Shown piece after piece: positions 63,740 to 64,000 of a DNA stretch of 64,000 nucleotides (position 1 is the first letter of the stretch; every line of letters starts with the position of its first letter). Below the pieces are notes generated by a model, which did no database searches, had not been told where the DNA came from, and saw only the letters and a list, made by a program, of their open reading frames with translations. Location: the NCBI GenBank assembly GCA_914767715.1, contig OU612066.1, positions 29,300,283 to 29,364,282 on the forward strand. Direction: 5' to 3'. The position numbers and the translations under genes were made by a program. This DNA is from Membranipora membranacea (taxonomy: Eukaryota > Bryozoa > Gymnolaemata > Cheilostomatida > Membraniporidae).

Positions 63740-64000
63740 CCGTAATACCTCACCTATAAGTCACCGGACTTATAAGTGAATCACCCCCCTCAGAAAAAAT
63801 AAAAATGCTCCAGCTATAAGATACCCCACAGCTATAAGACACCGTGTCTTATAAGTGAATTATATCAGTAGTTGATGATTGGAAGCTCTCCATCTTTGAA
63901 TCAAGCGTCTATTAATGTTCAATTCCCTTGCAGTCTTGTCAAGGTTGTTATTCTTTTCAACTGTTCTCAATACTTCCAGTTTCTGCTGAATGGTGTATGA
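63740..64000 (-). mobile_element. End of a pogo-like DNA transposon with HTH-psq transposase fragment
   Basis: From the window edge on the minus strand, about 45 codons read SYTIQQKLEVLRTVEKNNNL and KTARELNINRRLIQRWRA, matching the psq/CENP-B N-terminal helix-turn-helix of pogo/Tigger transposases (YT.qQKLEv...... TA..f.I...tI.rWr). A stop follows near 63864, then a non-coding end with CTTATAAGTGAAT twice, AGCTATAAGA twice and TACCGTAATACCTCACC at the outer edge. The catalytic DDE part is absent, so this is an internally deleted copy, or the rest is off-window. Confidence 0.65.

Overview
This is eukaryotic, metazoan nuclear DNA: AT-rich, with small multi-exon genes on both strands, GT-AG introns, coding exons that join in frame, and abundant degraded retrotransposons and foldback elements. 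The gene set is animal (Derlin-1, mitochondrial ferredoxin-2, NAT9, a dystrobrevin-type coiled coil, a RING/B-box TRIM protein, a NIDO-domain mucin-like membrane protein, CCP/sushi receptors with tyrosine-rich tails). Compact genes and lineage-specific single-pass receptors suggest an early-branching marine invertebrate, most likely a sponge; this is an inference, not a demonstration.

Layout. 1-5.7 kb: an unidentified membrane-anchored ORF running off the left edge (-), FDX2 (-, last exon not seen) and a complete six-exon DERL1 (-). 6.9-7.6 kb: a single-exon dystrobrevin C-terminal-like gene (+). 7.6-11.6 kb: no supported gene. 11.7-13.4 kb: 3' part of a CCP/sushi transmembrane receptor (+), followed by a 5'-truncated LINE. 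15.4-16.4 kb: a LINE fragment (-) and a broken YqaJ-type nuclease (+). 18.5-20.6 kb: a ~550 bp MITE-like element abutting a decayed duplicate of the NAT9 3' end. 22.3-25.7 kb: a direct duplication, a dispersed repeat, a palindrome and a tRNA-derived SINE. 26.2-31.3 kb: a sushi-type receptor gene (-) whose large intron appears to hold, on the other strand, a two-exon gene for a small secreted eight-cysteine protein.

36.5-37.2 kb: a near-perfect 679 bp foldback element. 38.3-42.8 kb: one LINE inserted inside the ORF1 of another. 43.0-46.3 kb: a six-exon TRIM (RING, two B-boxes, coiled coil, propeller-like C-terminus) on the minus strand. 48.5-48.9 kb: possible aldehyde dehydrogenase relic. 49.7-52.0 kb: complete five-exon NAT9 (-). 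52.5-53.8 kb: two LINE 3' ends head to head. 55.8-56.7 kb: two-exon glutaredoxin-like C5orf63 homologue (+). 56.9-58.7 kb: six-copy ~304 bp tandem repeat. 59.4-63.2 kb: NIDO/mucin/transmembrane gene (-) with a minisatellite coding for its Thr/Pro stalk. 63.7-64.0 kb: end of a pogo-like transposon.

Housekeeping functions (ER-associated degradation, Fe-S cluster assembly, acetyltransferase, thioredoxin-fold) sit among lineage-specific surface proteins with tyrosine-rich cytoplasmic tails. Nothing suggests an operon or co-regulated pathway. Exon coordinates come from reading splice sites and checking that phases join; they are not transcript-verified.
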